This document shows, one piece after another, positions 51,301 through 63,326 of a DNA stretch of 64,000 nucleotides (the first letter of the stretch is position 1; each line of letters begins with the position of its first letter). Made by a program: the position numbers and the translations under genes. The stretch lies in assembly GCA_037893245.1 (NCBI GenBank), contig JBAIAA010001137.1:186001-250000 (forward strand), given 5' to 3'. The stretch comes from Crossaster papposus. Taxonomy: Eukaryota; Echinodermata; Asteroidea; Velatida; Solasteridae. A model generated the notes under the pieces. That model saw only the letters and a list, made by a program, of their open reading frames with translations, made no database searches and was not told the DNA's origin.

Positions 51301-54300
51301 GAAGGAACAGCAGAGGTAGAAGACAGAGATAGAGTATATCCACGTGTCTCACTCAGCCTGATCAGAGGGAACAGAAGAGGTAGAAGACAGAGATAGAGTA
51401 TTTCCACGTGTCTCGCTCAGCCTGCTCAGAAGGAACAGCAGAGGTAGAAGACAGAGATAAAGTATATCCACGTGTCTGATCTACACCTCACTCAGCCTGC
51501 TCAGAAGGAACAGCAGAGGTAGAAGACAGAGATAAAGTATATCCACGTGTCTGATCTACACCTCACTCAGCCTGCTCAGAAGGAACAGCAGAGGTAGAAG
51601 ACAGAGATAGAGTATATCCACGTGTCTCAATCAGCCTGCTCAGAAGGAACAGAAGATGTAGAAGACAGAGATAGAGTATATCCACGTGTCTAATCTACAC
51701 CCCACTCAGCCTGCTCAAAAGGAACAGCAGAGCTAGAAGACAGAGATAAAGTATATCCACGTGTCTGATCTACACCTCACTCAGCCTGCTCAGAAGGAAC
51801 AGCAGAGGTAGAAGACAAAGATAAAGTATATCCACGTGTCTGATCTACACCTCACTCAGCCTGCTCATTTGGAACAGCAGAGGGAGAAGACGGAGATAGG
51901 GTATATCCACGTGTCTCGCTCAGCCTGCTCAGAAGGAACAGCAGAGGTAGAAGACAGAGATAGAGTATATCCACGTGTCTCACTCAGCCTGCTCAGAAGG
52001 AACAGCAGAGGTAGAAGGCAGAGATAGAGTATATCCACGTGTCTCACTCAGCCTGCTCAGAAGGAACAGCAGAGGTAGAAGACAGAGATAGAGTATATCC
52101 ACGTGTCATATATACACCTCACTCAACCTGCTCAGAAGGAACAGCAGAGGTAGAAGACAGAGATAGAGTATATCCACGTGTCTCACTCAGCCTGCTCAGA
52201 AGGAACAGCAGAGGTAGGAGACAGAGATAGAGTATATCCACGTGTCTGATCTACACCTCACTCAGACTGCTCAGAAGGAACAGCAGAGGTAGGAGACAGA
52301 GATATAGTATATCCACGTGTCTGATCTACACCTCACTCAGACTGCTCAGAAGGAACAGCAGAGGTAGAAGACAGCGATAGAGCATATCCAAGTGTCTCAC
52401 TCAGCCTGCTCAGAAGGAACAGCAGAGGTAGAAGACAGAGATAGAGTATTTCCACGTGTCTCACTCAGCCTACTCAGAAGGAACAGCAGAGGTAGAAGAC
52501 AGAGATAGAGTATATCCACGTGTCTGATCTACACCTCACTCAGCCTGCTCAGAAGGAACATCAGAGGTAGAAGACAGAGATAGAGTATATCCACGTGTCT
52601 GATCTACACCTCACTCAGCCTGCTCAGAAGGAACAGCAGATGTAGAAGACAGAGATAGAGTATATCCACGTGTCTAATCTACACCTCACTCAGCCTGCTT
52701 AGAAGGAACAGCAGAGGTAGAAGACAGATATAGAGTATATCCACGTGTCTCGCTCAGCCTGCTCAGAGGGAACATCAGAGGTAGAAGACAGAGATAAAGT
52801 ATATCCACGTGTCTGATCTACACCTCACTCAGCCTGCTCAGAAGGAACAGCAGAGGTAGAAGACAGAGATAGAGTATATCCACGTGTCTGATCTACACCT
52901 CACTCAGCCTGCTCAGAAAGAACAGCAGAGGGGGAAGACAGAGATAGAGTATATCCAAGTGTCTCACTCAGCCTGCGCAGAAGGAACAACAGAGGTAGAA
53001 GACAGAGATAGAGTATTTCCACGTGTCTCACTCAGCCTGCTCAGAAGGAACAGCAGAGGTAGAAGGCAGAGATAGAGTATATCCACGTGTCTGATATACA
53101 CCTCAGTCAGCCTGATCAGAAGGAACAGCAGAGGTAGAAGACAGAGATAGAGTATATCCACGTGTCTCACTCAGCCTGCTCAGAAGGAACAGCAGAGGTA
53201 GAAGACAGAGATAGAGTATATCCACGTGTCTCACTCAGCCTGCTCAGAAGGAACAGCAGAGGTAGACGACAGGGATAGAGTATATCCAAGTGTCTCACTC
53301 AGCCTGCTCAGAAGGAACAGCAGAGGTAGAAGACAGAGATAGAGTATATCCACGTGTCTGATATACACCTCACTCAGCCTGCTCAGAAGGAACAGCAGAG
53401 GTAGAAGACAGAGATAGAGTATATCCACGTGTCTCACTCAGCCTGCTCAGAAGGAACAGCAGAGGTAGAAGACAGAGATAGAGTATTTCCACGTGTCTCA
53501 CTCAGCCTGCTCAGAAGGAACAACAGAGGTAGAAGGCAGATATAGAGTATATCCACGTGTCTGATATACACCTCACTCAGCCTGCTCAGAAGGAACAGCA
53601 GAGGTAGAAGACAGAGATAGCGTATATCCACGTGTCTCACTCAGCCTGCTCAGAAGGAACAGCAGAGGTAGAAGACAGAGATAGAGTATATCCACGTGTC
53701 TCACTCAGCCTGATCAGAGGGAACAGAAGAGGTAGAAGACAGAGATAGAGTATATCCACGTGTCTCGCTCAGCCTGCTCAGAAGGAACAGCAGAGGTAGA
53801 AGACAGAGATAAAGTATATCGACGTGTCTGATCTACACCTCACTCAGCCTGCTCAGAAGGAACAGCATAGGTAGAAGACAGAGATAAAGTATATCCACGT
53901 GTCTGATCTACACCTCACTCAGCCTGCTCAGAAGGAACAGCAGAGGTAGAAGACAGAGATAGAGTATATCCACGTGTCTCAATCAGCCTGCTCAGAAGGA
54001 ACAGCAGATGTAGAAGACAGAGATAGAGTATATCCACGTGTCTAATCTACACCCCACTCAGCCTGCTCAAAAGGAACAGCAGAGGTAGAAGACAGAGATA
54101 AAGTATATCCACGTGTCTGATCTACACCTCACTCAGCCTGCTCAGAAGGAACAGCAGAGGTAGAAGACAGAGATAAAGTATATCCACGTGTCTGATCTAC
54201 ACCTCACTCAGCCTGCTCAGAAGGAACAGCAGAGGTAGAAGACAGAGATAAAGTATATCCACGTGTCTGATCTACACCTCACTCAGCCTGCTCAGAAGGA

Positions 54301-57300
54301 ACAGCAGAGATAGAAGACAGAGATAAAGTATATCCACGTGTCTGATCTACACCTCACTCAGCCTGCTCAGAAGGAACAACAGAGGTAGAAGACAGAGATA
54401 GAGTATATCCACGTGTCTCAATCAGCCTGCTCAGAAGGAACAGCAGATGTAGAAGACAGAGATAGAGTATATCCACGTGTCTAATCTACACCCCACTCAG
54501 CCTGCTCAGAAGGAACAGCAGAGGTAGAAGACAGAGATAAAGTATATCCACGTGTCTGATCTACACCACACTCAGCCTGCTCAGAAGGAACAGCAGAGGT
54601 AGAAGACAGAGATAGAGTATATCCACGTGTCTGATCTACACCTCACTCAGCCTGCTCAGAAGGAACAGCAGAGGGAGAAGACGGAGATAGGGTATATCCA
54701 CGTGTCTCGCTCAGCCTGCTCAGAAGGAACAGCAGAGGTAGAAGACAGAGATAGAGTATATCCACGTGTCTCACTCAGCCTGCTCAGAAGGAACAGCAGA
54801 GGTAGAAGGCAGAGATAGAGTATATCCACGTGTCTCACTCAGCCTGCTCAGAAGGAACAGCAGAGGTAGAAGACAGAGATAGAGTATATCCACGTGTCTG
54901 ATATACACCTCACTCAACCTGCTCAGAAGGAACAGCAGAGGTAGAAGACAGAGATAGAGTATATCCACGTGTCTCACTCAGCCTGCTCAGAAGGAACAGC
55001 AGAGGTAGGAGACAGAGATAGAGTATATCCACGTGTCTGATCTACACCTCACTCAGACTGCTCAGAAGGAACAGCAGAGGTAGGAGACAGAGATATAGTA
55101 TATCCACGTGTCTGATCTACACCTCACTCAGACTGCTCAGAAGGAACAGCAGAGGTAGAAGACAGCGATAGAGCATATCCAAGTGTCTCACTCAGCCTGC
55201 TCAGAAGGAACAGCAGAGGTAGAAGACAAAGATAGAGTATATCCACGTGTCTCACTCAGCCTGCTCAGAAGGAACAGCAGAGGTAGAAGACAGAGATAGA
55301 GTATTTCCACGTGTCTCACTCAGCCTACTCAGAAGGAACAGCAGAGGTAGAAGACAGAGATAGAGTATATCCACGTGTCTGATGTACACCTCACTCAGCC
55401 TGCTCAGAAGGAACATCAGAGGTAGAAGACAGAGATAGAGTATATCCACGTGTCTGATCTACACCTCCCTCAGCCTGCTCAGAAGGAACAGCAGATGTAG
55501 AAGACAGAGATAGAGTATATCCACGTGTCTAATCTACACCTCACTCAGCCTGCTTAGAAGGAACAGCAGAGGTAGAAGACAGATATAGAGTATATCCACG
55601 TGTCTCGCTCAGCCTGCTCAGAGGGAACATCAGAGGTAGAAGACAGAGATAAAGTATATCCACGTGTCTGATCTACACCTCACTCAGCCTGCTCAGAAGG
55701 AACAGCAGAGGTAGAAGACAGAGATAGAGTATATCCACGTGTCTGATCTACACCTCACTCAGCCTGCTCAGAAAGAACAGCAGAGGGGGAAGACAGAGAT
55801 AGAGTATATCCAAGTGTCTCACTCAGCCTGCGCAGAAGGAACAACAGAGGTAGAAGACAGAGATAGAGTATTTCCACGTGTCTCACTCAGCCTGCTCAGA
55901 AGGAACAGCAGAGGTAGAAGGCAGAGATAGAGTATATCCACGTGTCTGATATACACCTCAGTCAGCCTGATCAGAAGGAACAGCAGAGGTAGAAGACAGA
56001 GATAGAGTATATCCACGTGTCTCACTCAGCCTGCTCAGAAGGAACAGCAGAGGTAGAAGACAGAGATAGAGTATATCCACGTGTCTCACTCAGCCTGCTC
56101 AGAAGGAACAGCAGAGGTAGACGACAGAGATAGAGTATATCCAAGTGTCTCACTCAGCCTGCTCAGAAGGAACAGCAGAGGTAGAAGACAGAGATAGAGT
56201 ATATCCACGTGTCTGATATACACCTCACTCAGCCTGCTCAGAAGGAACAGCAGAGGTAGAAGACAGAGATAGAGTATATCCACGTGTCTCACTCAGCCTG
56301 CTCAGAAGGAACAGCAGAGGTAGAAGACAGAGATAGAGTATTTCCACGTGTCTCACTCAGCCTGCTCAGAAGGAACAGCAGAGGTAGAAGGCAGATATAG
56401 AGTATATCCACGTGTCTGATATACACCTCACTCAGCCTGCTCAGAAGGAACAGCAGAGGTAGAAGACAGAGATAGCGTATATCCACGTGTCTCACTCAGC
56501 CTGCTCAGAAGGAACAGCAGAGGTAGAAGACAGAGATAGAGTATATCCACGTGTCTCACTCAGCCTGATCAGAGGGAACAGAAGAGGTAGAAGACAGAGA
56601 TAGAGTATTTCCACGTGTCTCGCTCAGCCTGCTCAGAAGGAACAGCAGAGGTAGAAGACAGAGATAAAGTATATCCACGTGTCTGATCTACACCTCACTC
56701 AGCCTGCTCAGAAGGAACAGCAGAGGTAGAAGACAGAGATAAAGTATATCCACGTGTCTGATCTACACCTCACTCAGCCTGCTCAGAAGGAACAGCAGAG
56801 GTAGAAGACAGAGATAGAGTATATCCACGTGTCTCAATCAGCCTGCTCAGAAGGAACAGAAGATGTAGAAGACAGAGATAGAGTATATCCACGTGTCTAA
56901 TCTACACCCCACTCAGCCCGCTCAAAAGGAACAGCAGAGCTAGAAGACAGAGATAAAGTATATCCACGTGTCTGATCTACACCTCACTCAGCCTGCTCAG
57001 AAGGAACAGCAGAGGTAGAAGACAAAGATAAAGTATATCCACGTGTCTGATCTACACCTCACTCAGCCTGCTCATTTGGAACAGCAGAGGGAGAAGACGG
57101 AGATAGGGTATATCCACGTGTCTCGCTCAGCCTGCTCAGAAGGAACAGCAGAGGTAGAAGACAGAGATAGAGTATATCCACGTGTCTCACTCAGCCTGCT
57201 CAGAAGGAACAGCAGAGGTAGAAGGCAGAGATAGAGTATATCCACGTGTCTCACTCAGCCTGCTCAGAAGGAACAGCAGAGGTAGAAGACAGAGATAGAG

Positions 57301-59489
57301 TATATCCACGTGTCTGATATACACCTCACTCAACCTGCTCAGAAGGAACAGCAGAGGTAGAAGACAGAGATAGAGTATATCCACGTGTCTCACTCAGCCT
57401 GCTCAGAAGGAACAGCAGAGGTAGGAGACAGAGATAGAGTATATCCACGTGTCTGATCTACACCTCACTCAGACTGCTCAGAAGGAACAGCAGAGGTAGG
57501 AGACAGAGATATAGTATATCCACGTGTCTGATCTACACCTCACTCAGACTGCTCAGAAGGAACAGCAGAGGTAGAAGACAGCGATAGAGCATATCCAAGT
57601 GTCTCACTCAGCCTGCTCAGAAGGAACAGCAGAGGTAGAAGACAGAGATAGAGTATTTCCACGTGTCTCACTCAGCCTACTCAGAAGGAACAGCAGAGGT
57701 AGAAGACAGAGATAGAGTATATCCACGTGTCTGATCTACACCTCACTCAGCCTGCTCAGAAGGAACATCAGAGGTAGAAGACAGAGATAGAGTATATCCA
57801 CGTGTCTGATCTACACCTCACTCAGCCTGCTCAGAAGGAACAGCAGATGTAGAAGACAGAGATAGAGTATATCCACGTGTCTAATCTACACCTCACTCAG
57901 CCTGCTTAGAAGGAACAGCAGAGGTAGAAGACAGATATAGAGTATATCCACGTGTCTCGCTCAGCCTGCTCAGAGGGAACATCAGAGGTAGAAGACAGAG
58001 ATAAAGTATATCCACGTGTCTGATCTACACCTCACTCAGCCTGCTCAGAAGGAACAGCAGAGGTAGAAGACAGAGATAGAGTATATCCACGTGTCTGATC
58101 TACACCTCACTCAGCCTGCTCAGAAAGAACAGCAGAGGGGGAAGACAGAGATAGAGTATATCCAAGTGTCTCACTCAGCCTGCGCAGAAGGAACAACAGA
58201 GGTAGAAGACAGAGATAGAGTATTTCCACGTGTCTCACTCAGCCTGCTCAGAAGGAACAGCAGAGGTAGAAGGCAGAGATAGAGTATATCCACGTGTCTG
58301 ATATACACCTCAGTCAGCCTGATCAGAAGGAACAGCAGAGGTAGAAGACAGAGATAGAGTATATCCACGTGTCTCACTCAGCCTGCTCAGAAGGAACAGC
58401 AGAGGTAGAAGACAGAGATAGAGTATATCCACGTGTCTCACTCAGCCTGCTCAGAAGGAACAGCAGAGGTAGACGACAGGGATAGAGTATATCCAAGTGT
58501 CTCACTCAGCCTGCTCAGAAGGAACAGCAGAGGTAGAAGACAGAGATAGAGTATATCCACGTGTCTGATATACACCTCACTCAGCCTGCTCAGAAGGAAC
58601 AGCAGAGGTAGAAGACAGAGATAGAGTATATCCACGTGTCTCACTCAGCCTGCTCAGAAGGAACAGCAGAGGTAGAAGACAGAGATAGAGTATTTCCACG
58701 TGTCTCACTCAGCCTGCTCAGAAGGAACAACAGAGGTAGAAGGCAGATATAGAGTATATCCACGTGTCTGATATACACCTCACTCAGCCTGCTCAGAAGG
58801 AACAGCAGAGGTAGAAGACAGAGATAGAGTATATCCACGTGTCTCACTCAGCCTGATCAGAGGGAACAGAAGAGGTAGAAGACAGAGATAGAGTATATCC
58901 ACGTGTCTCGCTCAGCCTGCTCAGAAGGAACAGCAGAGGTAGAAGACAGAGATAAAGTATATCCACGTGTCTGATCTACACCTCACTCAGCCTGCTCAGA
59001 AGGAACAGCAGAGGTAGAAGACAGAGATAAAGTATATCCACGTGTCTGATCTACACCTCACTCAGCCTGCTCAGAAGGAACAGCAGAGGTAGAAGACAGA
59101 GATAGAGTATATCCACGTGTCTCAATCAGCCTGCTCAGAAGGAACAGCAGATGTAGAAGACAGAGATAGAGTATATCCACGTGTCTAATCTACACCCCAC
59201 TCAGCCTGCTCAAAAGGAACAGCAGAGGTAGAAGACAGAGATAAAGTATATCCACGTGTCTGATCTACACCTCACTCAGCCTGCTCAGAAGGAACAGCAG
59301 AGGTAGAAGACAGAGATAAAGTATATCCACGTGTCTGATCTACACCTCACTCAGCCTGCTCAGAAGGAACAGCGGAGGTAGAAGACAGAGATAGAGTATA
59401 TCCACGTGTCTCACTCAGCCTGCTCAGAAGGAACAGCAGATGTAGAAGACAGAGATAGAGTATATCCACGTGTCTAATCTACACCTCAC
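48317..59489. repeat. Satellite domain D (2352/2855/5207-bp periods)
   Basis: Blocks recur at 50879, 53231, 56086 and 58438 with intervals 2352, 2855 and 2352, so alternate blocks are 5207 bp apart. A rare CTCATTTGGAAC monomer occurs only near 51867 and 57074, also 5207 bp apart. The copy near 50.7 kb lacks 203 bp (64 + 64 + 75) present in the partner near 55.7-55.9 kb. GATAAAG and TATTTCC variants are common. There is no gene. Confidence 0.85.
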
Positions 59490-59491
59490 AC

Positions 59492-59797
59492 AATCTACTA
59501 CGTCTTAATTGGGCCCCTTTTTCAAAAAGAGTCAAGTCAAAAAAGGCTATTCTTGTCTTCAAAAGTATCAACAAAATGACTCCTTTGTACATGACAAATA
59601 TTTTCAAACCACTTACAGTAATTCGCGAAACAAGGCAATCAACCCACACGGCACTGAAAGTTCCTTTCGCCAAAAAAGAATGCTACGCCACAAGTTTCGC
59701 TGTGAGTGGTGCAAATATTTGGAATAATCTGCCCGAACAATTGCGAACATTGGACTCATTAAGCACATTTAAATCAGAGCTCCGACATGACATCTGA
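59492..59797 (+). pseudogene. LINE reverse-transcriptase ORF2 C-terminus (partial, no start)
   Basis: One frame is open from the left junction to a TGA at 59795-59797, giving 101 residues with no frameshift or internal stop. It opens with LNWAPFSKR and then ILVFKSINKM, and ends with SGANIWNNLPEQLR followed by SLSTFKSELR. The pattern W-P-F-x-x-R, VFK, then GAxxWNxLPxxLR and a SLxxFKxxL ending is the familiar C-terminal tail of many CR1/L2/Jockey-type LINE proteins, downstream of the polymerase domain. None of the catalytic region (endonuclease or the YxDD motif) remains, so it is a dead fragment. Methionines inside the frame (59576 onward) are not real starts. I am sure of the class but not of the clade. 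Confidence 0.85.
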
Positions 59798-60081
59798 GTG
59801 TTATATATTATGCCAATTGCGCTGATCTACGGAGTTAGAACTTGGTTGCCACTATAATGTGGAGCCGGATAGGAATTTCCCCTTCTTATTTTTCACCTAA
59901 AAGGTTTTTTTATTTGGCGGGTTTTCGCCTATCTCGTAAATCAGAATTAGTATTAATGTTTAGAATTCCTGTAATATCCTTGTATTTGTAATATGTACTG
60001 TTATTTTATTTGATGATGTATGCAGGGCCCCAATGAAAACCAGTTTTAAACTGTTTGGGCACACCCTGGGTAAAGAAATGG
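59798..60081 (+). other. LINE 3' untranslated region, copy 1
   Basis: This is non-coding sequence between the stop codon and the tail. A short hairpin is visible at 59926-59939 (GGCG/CGCC with a 6-base loop), and a larger nested one at 60023-60068. T-rich runs lie near 59904-59925. The sequence has no satellite monomers in it. Confidence 0.8.
60023..60068 (+). other. 3'-terminal stem-loop of the LINE, copy 1
   Basis: Three nested complementary pairs are visible: CAGGG (60023-60027) with CCCTG (60064-60068), CCC (60028-60030) with GGG (60057-60059), and CAGTT (60041-60045) with AACTG (60049-60053). It sits just before the repetitive tail. In L2-like LINEs of fish a 3' stem-loop is recognised by the element's own reverse transcriptase, and this position fits such a role. 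The pairing is read by eye and not folded computationally. Confidence 0.6.
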
Positions 60082-60102
60082 AATAAATAAATAAATAAAT
60101 AA
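60082..60102 (+). repeat. TAAA/AAAT microsatellite tail of LINE copy 1
   Basis: About five tetranucleotide units (AATAAATAAATAAA type) end the element and abut the satellite. Short repeated tails in place of plain poly-A are known in several CR1/L2/Jockey-related LINE groups. AATAAA polyadenylation-like hexamers overlap the tail. Confidence 0.85.
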
Positions 60103-63100
60103 ACTCAGCCTGCTCAGAAGGAACAGCAGAGGCAGAAGACAGAGATAGAGTATATCAACGTGTCTCGCTCAGCCTGCTCAGAGGGAACAGCAGAGGTAGA
60201 AGACAGAGATAAAGTATATCCACGTGTCAGATCTACACCTCACTCAGCCTGCTCAGAAGGAACAGCAGAGGTAGAAGACAGAGATAGAGTATATCCACGT
60301 GTCTGATCTACACCTCACTCAGGCCTGCTCAGAAAGAACAGCAGAGGGAGAAGACAGAGATAGAGTATATCCACGTGTCTGATCTACACCTCACTCAGCC
60401 TGCTCAGAAGGAACAGCAGATGTAGAAGACAGAGATAGAGTATATCCACGTGTCTAATCTACACCTCACTCAGCCTGCTCAGAAGGAACAGCAGAGGTAG
60501 AAGACAGAGATAAAGTATATCCACGTGTCTGATCTACACCTCACTCAGCCTGCTCAGAAGGAACAGCAGAGGTAGAAGACAGAGATAGAGTATATCCACG
60601 TGTCTCAATCAGCCTGCTCAGAAGGAACAGCAGATGTAGAAGACAGAGATAGAGTATATCCACGTGTCTAATCTACACCCCACTCAGCCTGCTCAAAAGG
60701 AACAGCAGAGCTAGAAGACAGAGATAAAGTATATCCACGTGTCTGATCTACACCTCACTCAGCCTGCTCAGAAGGAACAGCAGAGGTAGAAGACAGAGAT
60801 AAAGTATATCCACGTGTCTGATCTACACCTCACTCAGCCTGCTCAGAAGGAACAGCAGAGGGAGAAGACGGAGATAGGGTATATCCACGTGTCTCGCTCA
60901 GCCTGCTCAGAAGGAACAGCAGAGGTAGAAGACAGAGATAGAGTATATCCACGTGTCTCACTCAGCCTGCTCAGAAGGAACAGCAGAGGTAGAAGGCAGA
61001 GATAGAGTATATCCACGTGTCTCACTCAGCCTGCTCAGAAGGAACAGCAGAGGTAGAAGACAGAGATAGAGTATATCCACGTGTCTGATATACACCTCAC
61101 TCAACCTGCTCAGAAGGAACAGCAGAGGTAGAAGACAGAGATAGAGTATATCCACGTGTCTCACTCAGCCTGCTCAGAAGGAACAGCAGAGGTAGGAGAC
61201 AGAGATAGAGTATATCCACGTGTCTGATCTACACCTCACTCAGACTGCTCAGAAGGAACAGCAGAGGTAGGAGACAGAGATATAGTATATCCACGTGTCT
61301 GATCTACACCTCACTCAGACTGCTCAGAAGGAACAGCAGAGGTAGAAGACAGCGATAGAGCATATCCAAGTGTCTCACTCAGCCTGCTCAGAAGGAACAG
61401 CAGAGGTAGAAGACAGAGATAGAGTATTTCCACGTGTCTCACTCAGCCTACTCAGAAGGAACAGCAGAGGTAGAAGACAGAGATAGAGTATATCCACGTG
61501 TCTGATCTACACCTCACTCAGCCTGCTCAGAAGGAACATCAGAGGTAGAAGACAGAGATAGAGTATATCCACGTGTCTGATCTACACCTCACTCAGCCTG
61601 CTCAGAAGGAACAGCAGATGTAGAAGACAGAGATAGAGTATATCCACGTGTCTAATCTACACCTCACTCAGCCTGCTTAGAAGGAACAGCAGAGGTAGAA
61701 GACAGATATAGAGTATATCCACGTGTCTCGCTCAGCCTGCTCAGAGGGAACATCAGAGGTAGAAGACAGAGATAAAGTATATCCACGTGTCTGATCTACA
61801 CCTCACTCAGCCTGCTCAGAAGGAACAGCAGAGGTAGAAGACAGAGATAGAGTATATCCACGTGTCTGATCTACACCTCACTCAGCCTGCTCAGAAAGAA
61901 CAGCAGAGGGGGAAGACAGAGATAGAGTATATCCAAGTGTCTCACTCAGCCTGCGCAGAAGGAACAACAGAGGTAGAAGACAGAGATAGAGTATTTCCAC
62001 GTGTCTCACTCAGCCTGCTCAGAAGGAACAGCAGAGGTAGAAGGCAGAGATAGAGTATATCCACGTGTCTGATATACACCTCAGTCAGCCTGATCAGAAG
62101 GAACAGCAGAGGTAGAAGACAGAGATAGAGTATATCCACGTGTCTCACTCAGCCTGCTCAGAAGGAACAGCAGAGGTAGAAGACAGAGATAGAGTATATC
62201 CACGTGTCTCACTCAGCCTGCTCAGAAGGAACAGCAGAGGTAGACGACAGGGATAGAGTATATCCAAGTGTCTCACTCAGCCTGCTCAGAAGGAACAGCA
62301 GAGGTAGAAGACAGAGATAGAGTATATCCACGTGTCTGATATACACCTCACTCAGCCTGCTCAGAAGGAACAGCAGAGGTAGAAGACAGAGATAGAGTAT
62401 ATCCACGTGTCTCACTCAGCCTGCTCAGAAGGAACAGCAGAGGTAGAAGACAGAGATAGAGTATTTCCACGTGTCTCACTCAGCCTGCTCAGAAGGAACA
62501 ACAGAGGTAGAAGGCAGATATAGAGTATATCCACGTGTCTGATATACACCTCACTCAGCCTGCTCAGAAGGAACAGCAGAGGTAGAAGACAGAGATAGCG
62601 TATATCCACGTGTCTCACTCAGCCTGCTCAGAAGGAACAGCAGAGGTAGAAGACAGAGATAGAGTATATCCACGTGTCTCACTCAGCCTGATCAGAGGGA
62701 ACAGAAGAGGTAGAAGACAGAGATAGAGTATATCCACGTGTCTCGCTCAGCCTGCTCAGAAGGAACAGCAGAGGTAGAAGACAGAGATAAAGTATATCCA
62801 CGTGTCTGATCTACACCTCACTCAGCCTGCTCAGAAGGAACAGCAGAGGTAGAAGACAGAGATAAAGTATATCCACGTGTCTGATCTACACCTCACTCAG
62901 CCTGCTCAGAAGGAACAGCAGAGGTAGAAGACAGAGATAGAGTATATCCACGTGTCTCAATCAGCCTGCTCAGAAGGAACAGCAGATGTAGAAGACAGAG
63001 ATAGAGTATATCCACGTGTCTAATCTACACCCCACTCAGCCTGCTCAAAAGGAACAGCAGAGGTAGAAGACAGAGATAAAGTATATCCACGTGTCTGATC

Positions 63101-63324
63101 TACACCTCACTCAGCCTGCTCAGAAGGAACAGCAGAGGTAGAAGACAGAGATAAAGTATATCCACGTGTCTGATCTACACCTCACTCAGCCTGCTCAGAA
63201 GGAACAGCGGAGGTAGAAGACAGAGATAGAGTATATCCACGTGTCTCACTCAGCCTGCTCAGAAGGAACAGCAGATGTAGAAGACAGAGATAGAGTATAT
63301 CCACGTGTCTAATCTACACCTCAC
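60103..63324. repeat. Satellite between the two LINE fragments
   Basis: This resumes in mid-monomer after the LINE. The first 430 bp or so has private variants: AGAGGCAGAAG near 60132, TATCAACGTG near 60154, GTCAGATC near 60226 and a one-base gain giving CTCAGGCCTGCTCAG near 60317. From about 60.53 kb it follows the sequence from about 56.76 kb at an offset of 3771 bp. The satellite part of this period fits 21 64-mers plus 25 75-mers, the extra G and a 2-bp target duplication (3222 bp). Confidence 0.85.
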
Positions 63325-63326
63325 AC

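Larger units (their letters stand above)
1..59489. repeat. Satellite array, main tract (64/75/62-bp monomers)
   Basis: Uninterrupted head-to-tail tandem repeats, all in the same orientation. Each monomer reads, in order: CTCACTCAG, CCTGCTCAGAAGGAACAGCAG, a purine-rich stretch (AGGTAGAAGACAGAGATAGAG), then TATATCCACGTGT. The 75-bp form carries 11 extra bases (CTGATCTACAC, with variants CTGATATACAC and CTAATCTACAC) before CTCACTCAG. Substitutions are few and recur at fixed places in larger units, which is the mark of a higher-order repeat. I see no gene, RNA gene or transposon in this tract. Because 64 leaves remainder 1 on division by 3 and the GGTAGAAG block supplies a TAG, frames close after about three monomers. 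The family is not one I recognise by name. Confidence 0.98.
59490..60102 (+). mobile_element. 5'-truncated non-LTR retrotransposon (LINE) 3' fragment, copy 1
   Basis: The satellite stops after ACACCTCAC at 59489 and resumes with ACTCAGCC at 60103. Between them lie 613 bp of visibly AT-richer, unrelated DNA. It holds an open frame for the C-terminal end of a LINE reverse-transcriptase protein (59492-59797), about 305 bp of 3' UTR, a nested stem-loop (60023-60068) and a tail of TAAA/AAAT repeats. The 5' part of the element, normally several kilobases, is missing, as is usual after incomplete target-primed reverse transcription. The flanks share only AC, so the target-site duplication is 2 bp at most. 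The C-terminal motif and tail suggest a CR1/L2/Jockey-like group; the exact family is not certain. Confidence 0.9.

Noticed and set aside
1..59489. CRISPR array.
   Set aside because: Repeats are contiguous 64/75-bp monomers with no unique spacers and no cas genes, and the LINE shows this is eukaryotic DNA.
59479..59673. Reverse-strand 64-residue frame and + strand 72-residue frame (59509-59727) over the LINE, and their copies at 63314-63508 and 63344-63562.
   Set aside because: They are shadows in other frames of the reverse-transcriptase C-terminal frame at 59492-59797, which alone carries the recognisable GANIWNNLP and SLSTFK segments.
59490..60102. Endogenous virus or LTR retrotransposon fragment.
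   Set aside because: No LTR, integrase or capsid motif is present. The C-terminal GAxxWNxLP tail, 3' UTR and TAAA tail without a long target duplication fit a non-LTR LINE.
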